Origin: Legionella_C sp963803545
Lineage (GTDB): Bacteria; Pseudomonadota; Gammaproteobacteria; Legionellales; Legionellaceae
Direction of reading: 5' to 3'
DNA length: 64,000 nt
Assembly: GCA_963803545.1 (NCBI GenBank)
Contig: CAWDMX010000004.1
Coordinates: 186,001-250,000, forward strand
How positions within the stretch are numbered: position 1 is the first letter of the stretch; the number at the start of each line of letters is the position of its first letter. Both the position numbers and the translations under genes were made by a program. Shown one piece after another: positions 7,971-15,949 of the stretch. The notes beneath the pieces were generated by a model. The model was not told the origin of the DNA and ran no database searches. It was given only the letters and a program-made list of their open reading frames with translations.

Positions 7971-9266
7971 ATGCAAAAATTTCTCCGCACGATACTGGGG
8001 CCGCTGTTGCTGATTTCAGCCTGTCCACCATTAGTCATTTTGCTATGGTATACCAACAGCCATTTAAATGGCTCACTGTCTCAGCTGGGCACGTTAATTG
8101 TTCAACAAGGTTTTTTTTCAAGCTTGTATCAAATTTGGCAGCCTGTTTTTTTTGGTTCGACAACCGCTTGGAAAATAATTTTTTTTTTCGTAAGTTTTGA
8201 GCTGATTTTAGTACGCTTTCTTCCGGGGAAAATTTTTTATGGCCCTATATCCCCTAAGGGTAATATTCCAATTTACAAAGCCAATGGTTTGCTTGCTTTT
8301 GCAGTTACGATTGGATTATTTGGGATGGGAGGCTTTTATTTTCACAGCTTTTCCCCGGTATTAATTTACGACAATCTCGGTGCTATTTTTGGGGCGCTCA
8401 ATTGCCTAAGTTTGGTATTGTGTTTAGTGCTGTATCTGAAAGGACGTTTTTTCCCTTCTTCATCGGATTCGGGTGTAACGGGTAATTTTATTTTTGATTA
8501 TTATTGGGGTACGGAGTTGTATCCGCAACTAGGCTCCATTAATTTAAAGATGTTTATTAACTGCCGGTTAGGAATGATGAGTTGGGGCCTGTTGTTATTA
8601 TGTTATGTTGCAGCACAACAGAGCAGGGGGGGTATAAGCAATGCAATAGTTATTGCCACGGTGTTGCAATTTATCTACATTACTAAATTTTTTATTTGGG
8701 AAACCGGTTATCTGGCATCTTTAGATATTATGCACGATCGGGCGGGGTTTTATATTTGCTGGGGCTGTTTGGTTTGGGTTCCCTGTGTATACACCTCGCC
8801 CACCATGTATCTTGTGAACCATCCCCATAATCTGTCGTTTGCCGTGGGTGCTTTCTTATTCATTGCGGGCGCTCTGGCGATTACTATTAATTATCTAGCG
8901 GACAGACAGCGGCAAAAAGTACGGCTAACCGGTGGAAACTGCTCTATTTGGGGTAAAAAACCGCGAACGATGCTTGCAAATTACTATACCGACTCGGGAC
9001 AATGCAAACAAAATTTACTCTTAAGCTCAGGCTGGTGGGGAATAAGTCGCCATTTTCATTACGTACCAGAAATTGCTGCTGCATTTTTTTGGTCCGCTCC
9101 TGCGCTTTTTGAAAATTTTTCGCCCTATTTTTATGTGGTTTTTTTATCAATTTTACTGGTCGACCGCGCTTTTCGTGACGACGCGCGCTGCGCTAAAAAA
9201 TACGGCAGCTATTGGCAAATTTATTGCAAATTAGTGCCTTATAAAATTATACCGTATGTGGTTTAA
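7971..9266 (+). CDS. Eukaryotic-type sterol delta-7 reductase (DHCR7-like)
   Basis: 431 residues, full length for the ERG4/ERG24/DHCR7 family, with about nine membrane segments. The match to 7-dehydrocholesterol reductase is specific: FDYYWGTELYPQLG with KMFINCRLGMMSW, then FFIWETGYLASLDIMHDRAG, the subfamily mark CSIWGKKP, then SGWWGISRHFHYVPE, SPYFYVVFLSILL, and the terminal RDDARCAKKYGSYW...PYKIIPYVV. Known members use NADPH to reduce ring or side-chain double bonds of sterols in membranes. Bacteria mostly lack sterol synthesis and none of its genes are nearby, so a host sterol is the probable substrate. Coxiella burnetii is known to carry eukaryote-like sterol reductases. It starts 3 bases after the barrel gene's stop. 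Horizontal origin from a eukaryote is an inference. Confidence 0.93.
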   Translation: MQKFLRTILGPLLLISACPPLVILLWYTNSHLNGSLSQLGTLIVQQGFFSSLYQIWQPVFFGSTTAWKIIFFFVSFELILVRFLPGKIFYGPISPKGNIPIYKANGLLAFAVTIGLFGMGGFYFHSFSPVLIYDNLGAIFGALNCLSLVLCLVLYLKGRFFPSSSDSGVTGNFIFDYYWGTELYPQLGSINLKMFINCRLGMMSWGLLLLCYVAAQQSRGGISNAIVIATVLQFIYITKFFIWETGYLASLDIMHDRAGFYICWGCLVWVPCVYTSPTMYLVNHPHNLSFAVGAFLFIAGALAITINYLADRQRQKVRLTGGNCSIWGKKPRTMLANYYTDSGQCKQNLLLSSGWWGISRHFHYVPEIAAAFFWSAPALFENFSPYFYVVFLSILLVDRAFRDDARCAKKYGSYWQIYCKLVPYKIIPYVV

Positions 9267-9278
9267 AGTACAGGAAGC

Positions 9279-9304
9279 AGCGCTGTCGGTTTTTTTACAG
9301 CGCT
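9279..9304 (+). terminator. Hairpin after the sterol reductase gene
   Basis: An 8-base perfect inverted repeat, AGCGCTGT (9279-9286) and ACAGCGCT (9297-9304), enclosing a ten-base loop that contains seven T. It lies 13 bases after the stop. The T-run is in the loop rather than after the stem, so it is not a textbook intrinsic terminator, but its place fits transcript ending. Confidence 0.45.
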
Positions 9305-9522
9305 CATAATACTGCTGTTTTGGCCGTTGCGGCTTACGATTTAGAAAAGGATGTATTATTTTTAGCGTAAAAAGCACTATTTTCTCAGCTAGTGGCCACA
9401 GCGGATTACCACCTAAAAATCGGCGACCGAAGGTACGCCTATTTTTTCGTATTTGCTAGTTTCGTTTGAATTTTTGTTCGGAAAAGATTACTATTTCGCC
9501 ACATCTATAAAAAGATAAGCCC

Positions 9523-10155
9523 ATGCATAAACAATCCATAATTATAGGTATCTCAGGGCCATCCGCCTCTGGTAAAAGTTTGTTAGCCAATACTATTGTT
9601 AACGAATTAGGTTCGGAGCAAGTTGTAGTTATTTCGGAAGATGCTTATTATAAAGACAACAGCCATCTCCCTTTAGCCGCGCGTGAAAAGATAAATTACG
9701 ATCATCCCAATGCGTTCGATCACGCGTTGCTGTGCGAGCATCTACGATGTTTGCAGCGCGGTGAACCCGTTAATATTCCCATCTACTCTCACTCTAAACA
9801 CATTCGCTTAGCAGAAACGCGCCAAATTGGCCGCCACGCGATAATTGTTTTAGAAGGAATATTATTATTTAGTGATAAAGCATTGCGTGAAGTAATGGAT
9901 ATTCGTATTTTTATGTCTACACCATTGGACGTATGCTTGACACGCCGATTGAAACGCGATGTGGTTGAGCGCCATCGCTCTTTTGAGTCGGTTGTTCATC
10001 AGTATGAAACAACAGTACGGCCCATGTATTTGCAGTTTATAGAGCCCTCTAGCCGGTATGCGGACATTATTGTTCCTCGAGGCGGAGAAAATAGAATAGC
10101 AATTGATATGATTCAAGCTAAAATGCGTGAACTTTTAGCGTCGCATAAAAAATAA
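9523..10155 (+). CDS. udk: Uridine kinase
   Basis: 210 residues, normal family length. It phosphorylates uridine and cytidine with ATP or GTP for pyrimidine salvage in the cytoplasm. The P-loop is ISGPSASGKS (residues 9-18); SEDAYYKD, NYDHPNAFDH, PIYSHSKHIR and VLEGILLF are the family's nucleoside-binding and Walker B-like blocks, and RLKRDVVERHRS is the lid region. fabI follows 21 bases downstream on the same strand, probably in one transcript. Confidence 0.95.
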   Translation: MHKQSIIIGISGPSASGKSLLANTIVNELGSEQVVVISEDAYYKDNSHLPLAAREKINYDHPNAFDHALLCEHLRCLQRGEPVNIPIYSHSKHIRLAETRQIGRHAIIVLEGILLFSDKALREVMDIRIFMSTPLDVCLTRRLKRDVVERHRSFESVVHQYETTVRPMYLQFIEPSSRYADIIVPRGGENRIAIDMIQAKMRELLASHKK

Positions 10156-10176
10156 ATTATCGAGGTAGGTGTTTTT

Positions 10177-10962
10177 ATGGGTTTTTTGTCGGGTAAAAAA
10201 GCATTAATTGTCGGGCTTGCGAGTGAGCGTTCTATCGCTTACGGAATTGCAAAAGCTTTCCATGAGCAAGGTGCGGAGTTAGCGTTTACTTACCAAAGTG
10301 AAAAATTAAAAACGCGCGTTGAAAATATGGCGTCTCAATTCAACTCGACCCTCGTATTTCCGTGTGATGTAGCGCACGATTTAGAAATTGCTAAGGTGAC
10401 GGAGCATTTAACTGCCCAATGGGGGCACCTGGACGTACTTATTCATTCGGTAGCGTTTGCTCCAGCTGATCAAATAAGTGGTGATTTTATAGAATGCAGC
10501 AGCCGTGAAGGCTTCCAGATTGCTCACGATATTAGCGCGTACAGTTTAATCGCGTTAGCGCAGTCCTTATTACCACTAATGGAAAATAGAAACGGTTCTA
10601 TAGTGACCTTGAGTTACTACGGGGCTGAAAAAGCGGTGCCCAATTATAACGTAATGGGTATTGCCAAAGCCAGTCTTGAAGCCGCGGTTCGTTATTTAGC
10701 CGCAAGCGTAGGCTCGCGCAATATTCGAGTGAATGCCATTTCAGCAGGCCCGATTAGAACCTTAGCGGCGGCGGGTATTAAGGATTTTCGGAAAATGCAT
10801 CAAGCTTACGCCGCCTCCACACCGCTTAAACGTAATGTTACGGCCGACGAGGTAGGAAATACTGCGGCTTTCTTATGTTCTGATCTTGCTTCAGGTATTA
10901 CTGCGGAAGTAATTCACGTGGATGCTGGGTATCACGCGGTATCCATGATGAATTTAGAATAA
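10177..10962 (+). CDS. fabI: Enoyl-[acyl-carrier-protein] reductase (NADH)
   Basis: 261 residues. It catalyses the last reductive step of each fatty-acid elongation round. It is an SDR-fold enzyme with the FabI-type glycine motif (VGLASERSIAYGIAKAF), the HSVAFAP block and the catalytic tyrosines and lysine of FabI in SYYGAEKAVPNYNVMGIAKAS. The C-terminal GITAEVIHVDAGYH is also typical. A clear GAGGTAGG ribosome-binding site precedes the ATG. It converges with smrB, with only two bases between the stops. Confidence 0.96.
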   Translation: MGFLSGKKALIVGLASERSIAYGIAKAFHEQGAELAFTYQSEKLKTRVENMASQFNSTLVFPCDVAHDLEIAKVTEHLTAQWGHLDVLIHSVAFAPADQISGDFIECSSREGFQIAHDISAYSLIALAQSLLPLMENRNGSIVTLSYYGAEKAVPNYNVMGIAKASLEAAVRYLAASVGSRNIRVNAISAGPIRTLAAAGIKDFRKMHQAYAASTPLKRNVTADEVGNTAAFLCSDLASGITAEVIHVDAGYHAVSMMNLE

Positions 10963-10964
10963 AC

Positions 10965-11543
10965 CTATTTTTTATTTTTTTTCAAAAAAATATATACCGC
11001 TCCGCTGCCACCGTGCTGTGGCAGGGCGCTGTGAAACGCCATTACCTCAGGAATTTGCCGAAGCCAATTGTTTATCAAGTTTTTAAGGATTGGTGCTTCT
11101 CGGCTTACACTGCCTTTCCCATGAATAATTACCACGCTTCGGTAAAGTAAGCGTAGTGCTGTATTCATAAATTCCAAAAATTTTTTTTCAGCGCTATCGC
11201 TGGTAAAACCGTGCAAATCCAAGGTAGCCTGCCAGGCTATTTGCCCCTTTTTAAGTTCATTAAACCGCTCTTTTGAAAAACCTGCTCGACAAAACGATAC
11301 TATTGATTCGGCTTGAACGGGCTCTGCACTGTAGTTTGATAAATGAACAATAGCAGGCGCTCGAGTTTCAATTTTTTTGGTTTTTTTTGACTCATAATCA
11401 GCTGTTGCAGATTTTTTAACAGCAATGACATGCCCAACTGTTGGCGGATTACAATTTTTAACAGACTTATTTAAAGGCTTCACATCAAGCATTGCTCGAC
11501 GAAACAATTCTTTATCTTCTGAGGACATACTATCTTTCGTCAT
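10965..11543 (-). CDS. smrB: Smr-domain endonuclease, SmrB/YfcN-like
   Basis: 192 residues. The N-terminal half is polar and poorly conserved; about residues 105-190 form the Smr domain with the hallmark DLHGF and IIHGKG motifs, followed by ALPQHGGSGAVYIFL. In E. coli SmrB cleaves mRNA at collided ribosomes; the same role is likely here but is inferred from domain layout. It is divergent from prmB, the same pairing seen in many gammaproteobacteria (smrB next to prmB), which strengthens the name. Confidence 0.88.
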   Translation of the reverse strand: MTKDSMSSEDKELFRRAMLDVKPLNKSVKNCNPPTVGHVIAVKKSATADYESKKTKKIETRAPAIVHLSNYSAEPVQAESIVSFCRAGFSKERFNELKKGQIAWQATLDLHGFTSDSAEKKFLEFMNTALRLLYRSVVIIHGKGSVSREAPILKNLINNWLRQIPEVMAFHSALPQHGGSGAVYIFLKKNKK

Positions 11544-11642
11544 AATTACTCAATCAAGGATATTTCTGCGCCTAGCAACTAACTATAGTTGGAGAAAAAA
11601 GCTATAATGCCCCGCTTTAAAATCTAAAACAAGGAAAACCGG

Positions 11643-12566
11643 GTGATTAGTGTTTATCGTAAAGAAACCGAACATTTCGAAACAATTTTGGATTATATAC
11701 GGTTTGGTATAACCGAAGCGGCAAAACACGAGGTTTATTTAGGTCATGGTACAGATACACTCAGTGATGAATTATTTTCATTGGTTTTAGGGAGCTTGTT
11801 TCTCCCTTATGACAGCGATAGCAGTCTACTAAATACAAGACTTACCAAAGACGAAAAAAATACCATATTAGACCGGCTTTACTCGCGTATTCATAAAAAA
11901 ATACCGGTGGCGTATCTTATAAAAAATGCGTTTTTCTGCGGGCTTTCATTCTACGTTGATGAACGGGTATTAATCCCGCGCTCACCTATAGCTGAATTAA
12001 TACAAAAACAATTTCAACCGTGGGTAGAACCCGATAGTGTTGATCAAATACTTGATTTGTGCACGGGAAGCGGTTGCATTGCTATTGCGTGCAACTACGC
12101 TTTTCCGAATGCGTCTGTCACGGCTGTTGATATTTCAAGCGACGCTTTAGCGGTTGCTGAAATTAATCGAGAAGAGCATCGTATTCCAGAGGATGAGTTA
12201 CTGCTTGTCTTATCCGACTGCTTTAGGGATGTTCCGGCAATTAAATACGATATTATTGTATCCAACCCTCCCTACGTTGGTGATGATGAAATGGAATCCT
12301 TACCCACGGAATACAGTCACGAACCAGATATAGCGTTACGCACCACCAATAATGGTTTAGCTATAGTTGAGGATATTTTAGAAAATGCTAAAAACTTTCT
12401 GAATGATAATGGAATTCTTGTTGTTGAAGTTGGTAACAGTTGCCAATTATTAGCAGAAACCTACCCAGAAATTCCCTTCACTTGGTTGGAGTTTGACAAC
12501 GGCGGCGACGGAGTCTTTTTACTTACAGCCGAGCAACTGCAGGCACTAAATTTTAAAAAAGGCTAA
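11643..12566 (+). CDS. prmB: Ribosomal protein L3 glutamine methyltransferase
   Basis: 307 residues from a GTG start (AAGGAAAA upstream). A helical N-terminal domain is followed by a SAM-binding class I methyltransferase domain: LDLCTGSGCIAIA (motif I), then VSNPPYVGDDEM, the NPPY motif that binds the glutamine amide. Within the HemK/PrmC/PrmB group the length and the IPVAYLI and RVLIPRSPIAELI blocks match PrmB, which N5-methylates a glutamine of L3 during large-subunit assembly. asd follows 12 bases later. Confidence 0.94.
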   Translation: MISVYRKETEHFETILDYIRFGITEAAKHEVYLGHGTDTLSDELFSLVLGSLFLPYDSDSSLLNTRLTKDEKNTILDRLYSRIHKKIPVAYLIKNAFFCGLSFYVDERVLIPRSPIAELIQKQFQPWVEPDSVDQILDLCTGSGCIAIACNYAFPNASVTAVDISSDALAVAEINREEHRIPEDELLLVLSDCFRDVPAIKYDIIVSNPPYVGDDEMESLPTEYSHEPDIALRTTNNGLAIVEDILENAKNFLNDNGILVVEVGNSCQLLAETYPEIPFTWLEFDNGGDGVFLLTAEQLQALNFKKG

Positions 12567-12578
12567 GGAATTTAATTT

Positions 12579-13595
12579 ATGTCAAAAAAACGTACTATCG
12601 CAATTGTTGGCGCAACCGGAGCGGTTGGTGAGGCTTTCGTCACTATTTTACAGGAAAGAAATTTCCCCGTTGAACGTTTATATGCTTTAGCAAGCGAGCG
12701 CTCAGTTGGGCAAACGATTCTTTTTAATAATAAAGTAATCGCTGTTGAGAGTGTTGACGAGTTCGATTTTAGTCAAGCGGATATTGCTTTGTTTTCCGCA
12801 GGCAACGATGCAGCAAAACACTACGCGCCTAAGGCTGTTGCTGCCGGTTGTATTGTTATCGATAATTCGTCCTGTTTTCGTTACGATGCGGATATTCCCT
12901 TAATTGTTCCAGAGGTTAACCCACAAGAAATTGCCTGGTATCGCACACGTGGGATTATTGCAAATCCTAATTGCTCCACGATACAGCTTGTCGTTGCCTT
13001 GAAGCCTATTCACGATGCGGTTGGTATCAAACGCATTAATGTGGCCACGTATCAAGCCGTTTCTGGCACGGGGAAAAAAGCTATCAGTGAGTTAATTGAG
13101 CAGCTGGGGTTGTTATTGAATGGGAAGTCGGTAAAAAGTCAGGTATACCCGCAACAGATAGCGTTTAATGTCATACCCCACATCGATAGCTTTGAAGAAA
13201 ATGGCTACACTCGTGAAGAAATGAAAATGGTATGGGAAACGAAAAAAATTCTAGACCCAAGCATTGAGGTGAATCCAACAACCGTGCGCGTACCCGTTTT
13301 GCATGGCCATTCCGAAGCGGTGCATTTAGAGCTTCATAATCCACTAACAGCAGAAAAAGCGCGCCAGTTGTTACGCAAAGCTCCAGGCGTAATAGTAATG
13401 GATGAACCATCCAAGGAAAAATACCCCACTCCGTTCATGGCAATTGGCAAAGATGAGGTGTTTGTGGGTCGCATTCGCGAAGATATATCGTGTACTAATG
13501 GACTAAACTTATGGGTTGTTGCCGATAACATTCGAAAAGGTGCGGCGACTAATGCCATTCAAATAGCTGAAATTTTGCACAAAATCTATTTGTAA
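12579..13595 (+). CDS. asd: Aspartate-semialdehyde dehydrogenase
   Basis: 338 residues. It reduces beta-aspartyl phosphate to aspartate semialdehyde, feeding lysine/diaminopimelate, methionine and threonine synthesis. NADP-binding motif IVGATGAVGE at the N-terminus; catalytic cysteine in ANPNCST (about residue 131); substrate-binding and acid-base residues in VLHGHSEAVHLE. Complete and without odd features. It is co-oriented with prmB and probably co-transcribed. Confidence 0.95.
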   Translation: MSKKRTIAIVGATGAVGEAFVTILQERNFPVERLYALASERSVGQTILFNNKVIAVESVDEFDFSQADIALFSAGNDAAKHYAPKAVAAGCIVIDNSSCFRYDADIPLIVPEVNPQEIAWYRTRGIIANPNCSTIQLVVALKPIHDAVGIKRINVATYQAVSGTGKKAISELIEQLGLLLNGKSVKSQVYPQQIAFNVIPHIDSFEENGYTREEMKMVWETKKILDPSIEVNPTTVRVPVLHGHSEAVHLELHNPLTAEKARQLLRKAPGVIVMDEPSKEKYPTPFMAIGKDEVFVGRIREDISCTNGLNLWVVADNIRKGAATNAIQIAEILHKIYL

Positions 13596-13614
13596 TTTAT
13601 ACTAGCTTAAAAGC

Positions 13615-13686
13615 TAGCCGTTTATTGATAGCCGTGCATCCTACAAACCGCATTGATTGTGAGAGTTGTGGTTTTATAAACGGCTA
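13615..13686. repeat. Structured palindromic region (candidate RNA hairpin or small repeat)
   Basis: An 11-base perfect inverted repeat, TAGCCGTTTAT (13615-13625) and ATAAACGGCTA (13676-13686), encloses a second stem, AAACCGCA paired with TGTGGTTT (one G-U pair as RNA). Just before it, CTAGCTT/AAGCTAG (13602-13608/13611-13617) overlaps the first arm, so alternative folds exist. It sits between asd and the ankyrin unit and could be an asd terminator, a leader of the next unit, or a MITE-like repeat. Confidence 0.45.
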
Positions 13687-13747
13687 AAACCTATTTAGTG
13701 TAACGACGATTTAATCTCACTGGTAGATAGATTAAGGTAATCCAACT

Positions 13748-14089
13748 ATGAGCAATCAAAAATACGAAGACGGAGCTGATGGTCGAAAGGAAAGACGTAA
13801 AAAGGAACAGGATGGTCATCGGCAAAATTTTTCCATACCTGTGATAGAGCGAAACAGTCGAGAGGATATTGAAGCCGGTCCTAGCTCATCCAGTTCCTTG
13901 GCTCAACATCCAGATGAGCGGTTTGATACGCAATATTTTGACGGCATCGATCCCCATTTAAGCCCTAACCCTCCCGACAATCCCGATGCAAAACGGGAGT
14001 ACGAGAATGTTTTGCGCATGCAACATCAGAAAAAACTTGAAGCGCAAAATACTCCACAAAATAACAGCGCACCAAGGCCTGGATTTTAA
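13748..14089 (+). CDS. Small hydrophilic protein upstream of the ankyrin gene
   Basis: 113 residues, almost wholly polar, rich in K, R, E, D, S, P and N, with no predicted membrane segment and low complexity (GRKERRKKEQDGHRQ near the start; LSPNPPDNPDAKREYE near residue 80). It probably is largely disordered. Its stop overlaps the ATG of the ankyrin gene (TAATG), so the two are translationally coupled. No family recognised; it may be a partner or chaperone of the ankyrin protein, which is only an inference from coupling. Confidence 0.6.
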   Translation: MSNQKYEDGADGRKERRKKEQDGHRQNFSIPVIERNSREDIEAGPSSSSSLAQHPDERFDTQYFDGIDPHLSPNPPDNPDAKREYENVLRMQHQKKLEAQNTPQNNSAPRPGF

Positions 14090-15492
14090 TGACCATTGCC
14101 CTGGACATTATAAATGGAATAATGCCGGACTTTGATAGGTATTTAAAAGAGGGCAACTCCTTAGAGGATATTGATGAGTACGGGTTTACTTTGCTCGTAG
14201 AGTGCGCCATTACGCGCCAATTGGAAATAGCGCAACAGCTTATTAAATACAAAGTAGACGTAAACCATGCTGACCTAACAGGGCGCACCGCTCTGCATTG
14301 GGCGGTGGATAACAACGACGAACCTATGGCGCGCTTATTGCTCGAAAACGGTGCAAATGCTAACGCCTACACGACCGCTGGCCTATCAATTTTGGTGTAC
14401 CCGGTATTACGCGATCAAAATTCGTTAAAACTACTACTGTATCAGTTTGGGGCAAACCTCGACTTTGCTATGGATTTCATATTGGCAAAGCTCATAGGCC
14501 ATCGCTACGAGCTGCAAGGCGACGTGGATATAGTTAATGGCAACAATCAATTTATTGAATTAGATTACGAAGGCTTTATGTTGGAGTTTACGGTAGCGAT
14601 GCTGCACGACTCACTAAAGCGATTCACCAGCAGTTATTCAACGCGAAAGTTGCGTAAAAATTTCTCGGGTTTGTATCCCATTATTAGCGCTCTAATCGTT
14701 AGTGGTAAAATGCTAAAGCTTCAGCACAGCTCCCAGTCTACTTTGCAAAAAAAAGCAATTTTACAACAGTTTGTGAACAATAGATTGCTTGTTTTGCCGG
14801 TCGCAAGCCGCGGTCATGCTTTTTGCTTTGTAAAATATCGTCAATGGTGGGCCAAAATCGATCGAGGTGAAAATAGTTTAAAGGAAGCCTGTATTACCAT
14901 TTACCAAATAAACCATCCCGAAGAGATAACAAGTGAATTTCTGTTTCAATTTATAATTAAAAAACAAAGTCGCACGTACTTCCATAAGCAGATTAATCAG
15001 CTACTTGGTTTAGTGCCGGTGGCAACACTGCCTATCAGCGCGCAAACTACCGGGAATTGCTCTTGGGCAAATGTTGAGGCCATTATCTTAGTTGCTTACG
15101 CGCTTCAAACGCTTAAAAAAAATGATTCCATTGATAGTGAAAAATCGAACTTTATATATTACAACTGGATTGAATGGGATAAGGATAGAGCATTGGATGA
15201 GTGCATACACCGCTTTTACCTTGCCTCTGATGTTCGCAAAGCAAGCATTGCCGCAATTCTTGCGGGAGTTTTATATCAAGCGTGTAATTATAACGAAGTG
15301 GCGCATCTGGAGAGAGCTGAAAAAATTTTAGCGATACTTACTTTACCCAAATATTATTATGTTTTACGAACGTATTTGGATGCGTTTTGCGTAAGAAAAC
15401 TAACCCGAAAGGGTAATAATTTATTAAAAATATTAGAGTATTGCGGTATCGATCCCAATATTGACGTTAATCCTATTGCGACGGATTTCTAA
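14089..15492 (+). CDS. Ankyrin-repeat protein with possible papain-like C-terminal domain
   Basis: 467 residues, no signal peptide. Residues about 28-125 hold three to four ankyrin repeats (GRTALHWAVDNNDEPMARLL is a near-consensus one). The remainder is a separate domain with RGHAFCFVKYRQWWAKIDRG (about 241-260) and ISAQTTGNCSWANVEA (about 316-331). The second motif, a Gln five residues before a Cys with a Trp two residues after, resembles the papain active-site loop; His243 and Asp258 come earlier, so the order would be circularly permuted. Legionella ankyrin effectors with protease-like C-terminal domains are known (AnkH). I infer a type IV secretion effector, but no secretion signal can be proven by eye. 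Confidence 0.75.
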   Translation: MTIALDIINGIMPDFDRYLKEGNSLEDIDEYGFTLLVECAITRQLEIAQQLIKYKVDVNHADLTGRTALHWAVDNNDEPMARLLLENGANANAYTTAGLSILVYPVLRDQNSLKLLLYQFGANLDFAMDFILAKLIGHRYELQGDVDIVNGNNQFIELDYEGFMLEFTVAMLHDSLKRFTSSYSTRKLRKNFSGLYPIISALIVSGKMLKLQHSSQSTLQKKAILQQFVNNRLLVLPVASRGHAFCFVKYRQWWAKIDRGENSLKEACITIYQINHPEEITSEFLFQFIIKKQSRTYFHKQINQLLGLVPVATLPISAQTTGNCSWANVEAIILVAYALQTLKKNDSIDSEKSNFIYYNWIEWDKDRALDECIHRFYLASDVRKASIAAILAGVLYQACNYNEVAHLERAEKILAILTLPKYYYVLRTYLDAFCVRKLTRKGNNLLKILEYCGIDPNIDVNPIATDF

Positions 15493-15517
15493 TTACATGC
15501 ACTCAAAGGAGGGTTTG

Positions 15518-15949
15518 GTGAATAGCTTAAAAATTGGTTTATGCAGCGGTCTTTTTTTAATTGGCAATGGCTATGCGGCTTCGAATGTGCCCCCGTTCGA
15601 ATGCGGTCTAAGTGATAAAACTCCTAAAAAACACATCATTGAACAAAAAAATAATTTTACCGCTAAAACCCGCGTTATCTATTTTATTTGTCAATCCGCC
15701 GGTGTGAAAGCCGGCGAACGCTATCAAGCGGTCTGGACTGCGGTTGATACCCACGGTCTCGCGCCCGCCAACTTCAAAATTGATGAACGTTCGTATACGG
15801 TTGAAAAATCGTTGCAAGGATCGGATGTGTGGATTGTTCAATACACGCTTTCAAAACCAACAAAGGGATGGCCTCAAGGCGCCTATCACGTGCAGCTACA
15901 GGCGCCTGATAATAGCGTAATAGCCCAACAAGATTTTGTTATTGAGTGA
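15518..15949 (+). CDS. Secreted protein of unknown function
   Basis: 143 residues from the GTG at 15518, chosen because AAAGGAGG lies 5 bases upstream; an ATG at 15497 and earlier codons in the frame lack such a site. Signal peptide LKIGLCSGLFLIGNGYAAS, cleavage after YAA. The mature part has two cysteines (FECG and YFICQS) and alternating strand-like segments, suggesting a small immunoglobulin-like beta fold in the periplasm. It follows the ankyrin gene by 25 bases and converges with xseA with an 11-base overlap. No family recognised. Confidence 0.65.
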   Translation: MNSLKIGLCSGLFLIGNGYAASNVPPFECGLSDKTPKKHIIEQKNNFTAKTRVIYFICQSAGVKAGERYQAVWTAVDTHGLAPANFKIDERSYTVEKSLQGSDVWIVQYTLSKPTKGWPQGAYHVQLQAPDNSVIAQQDFVIE

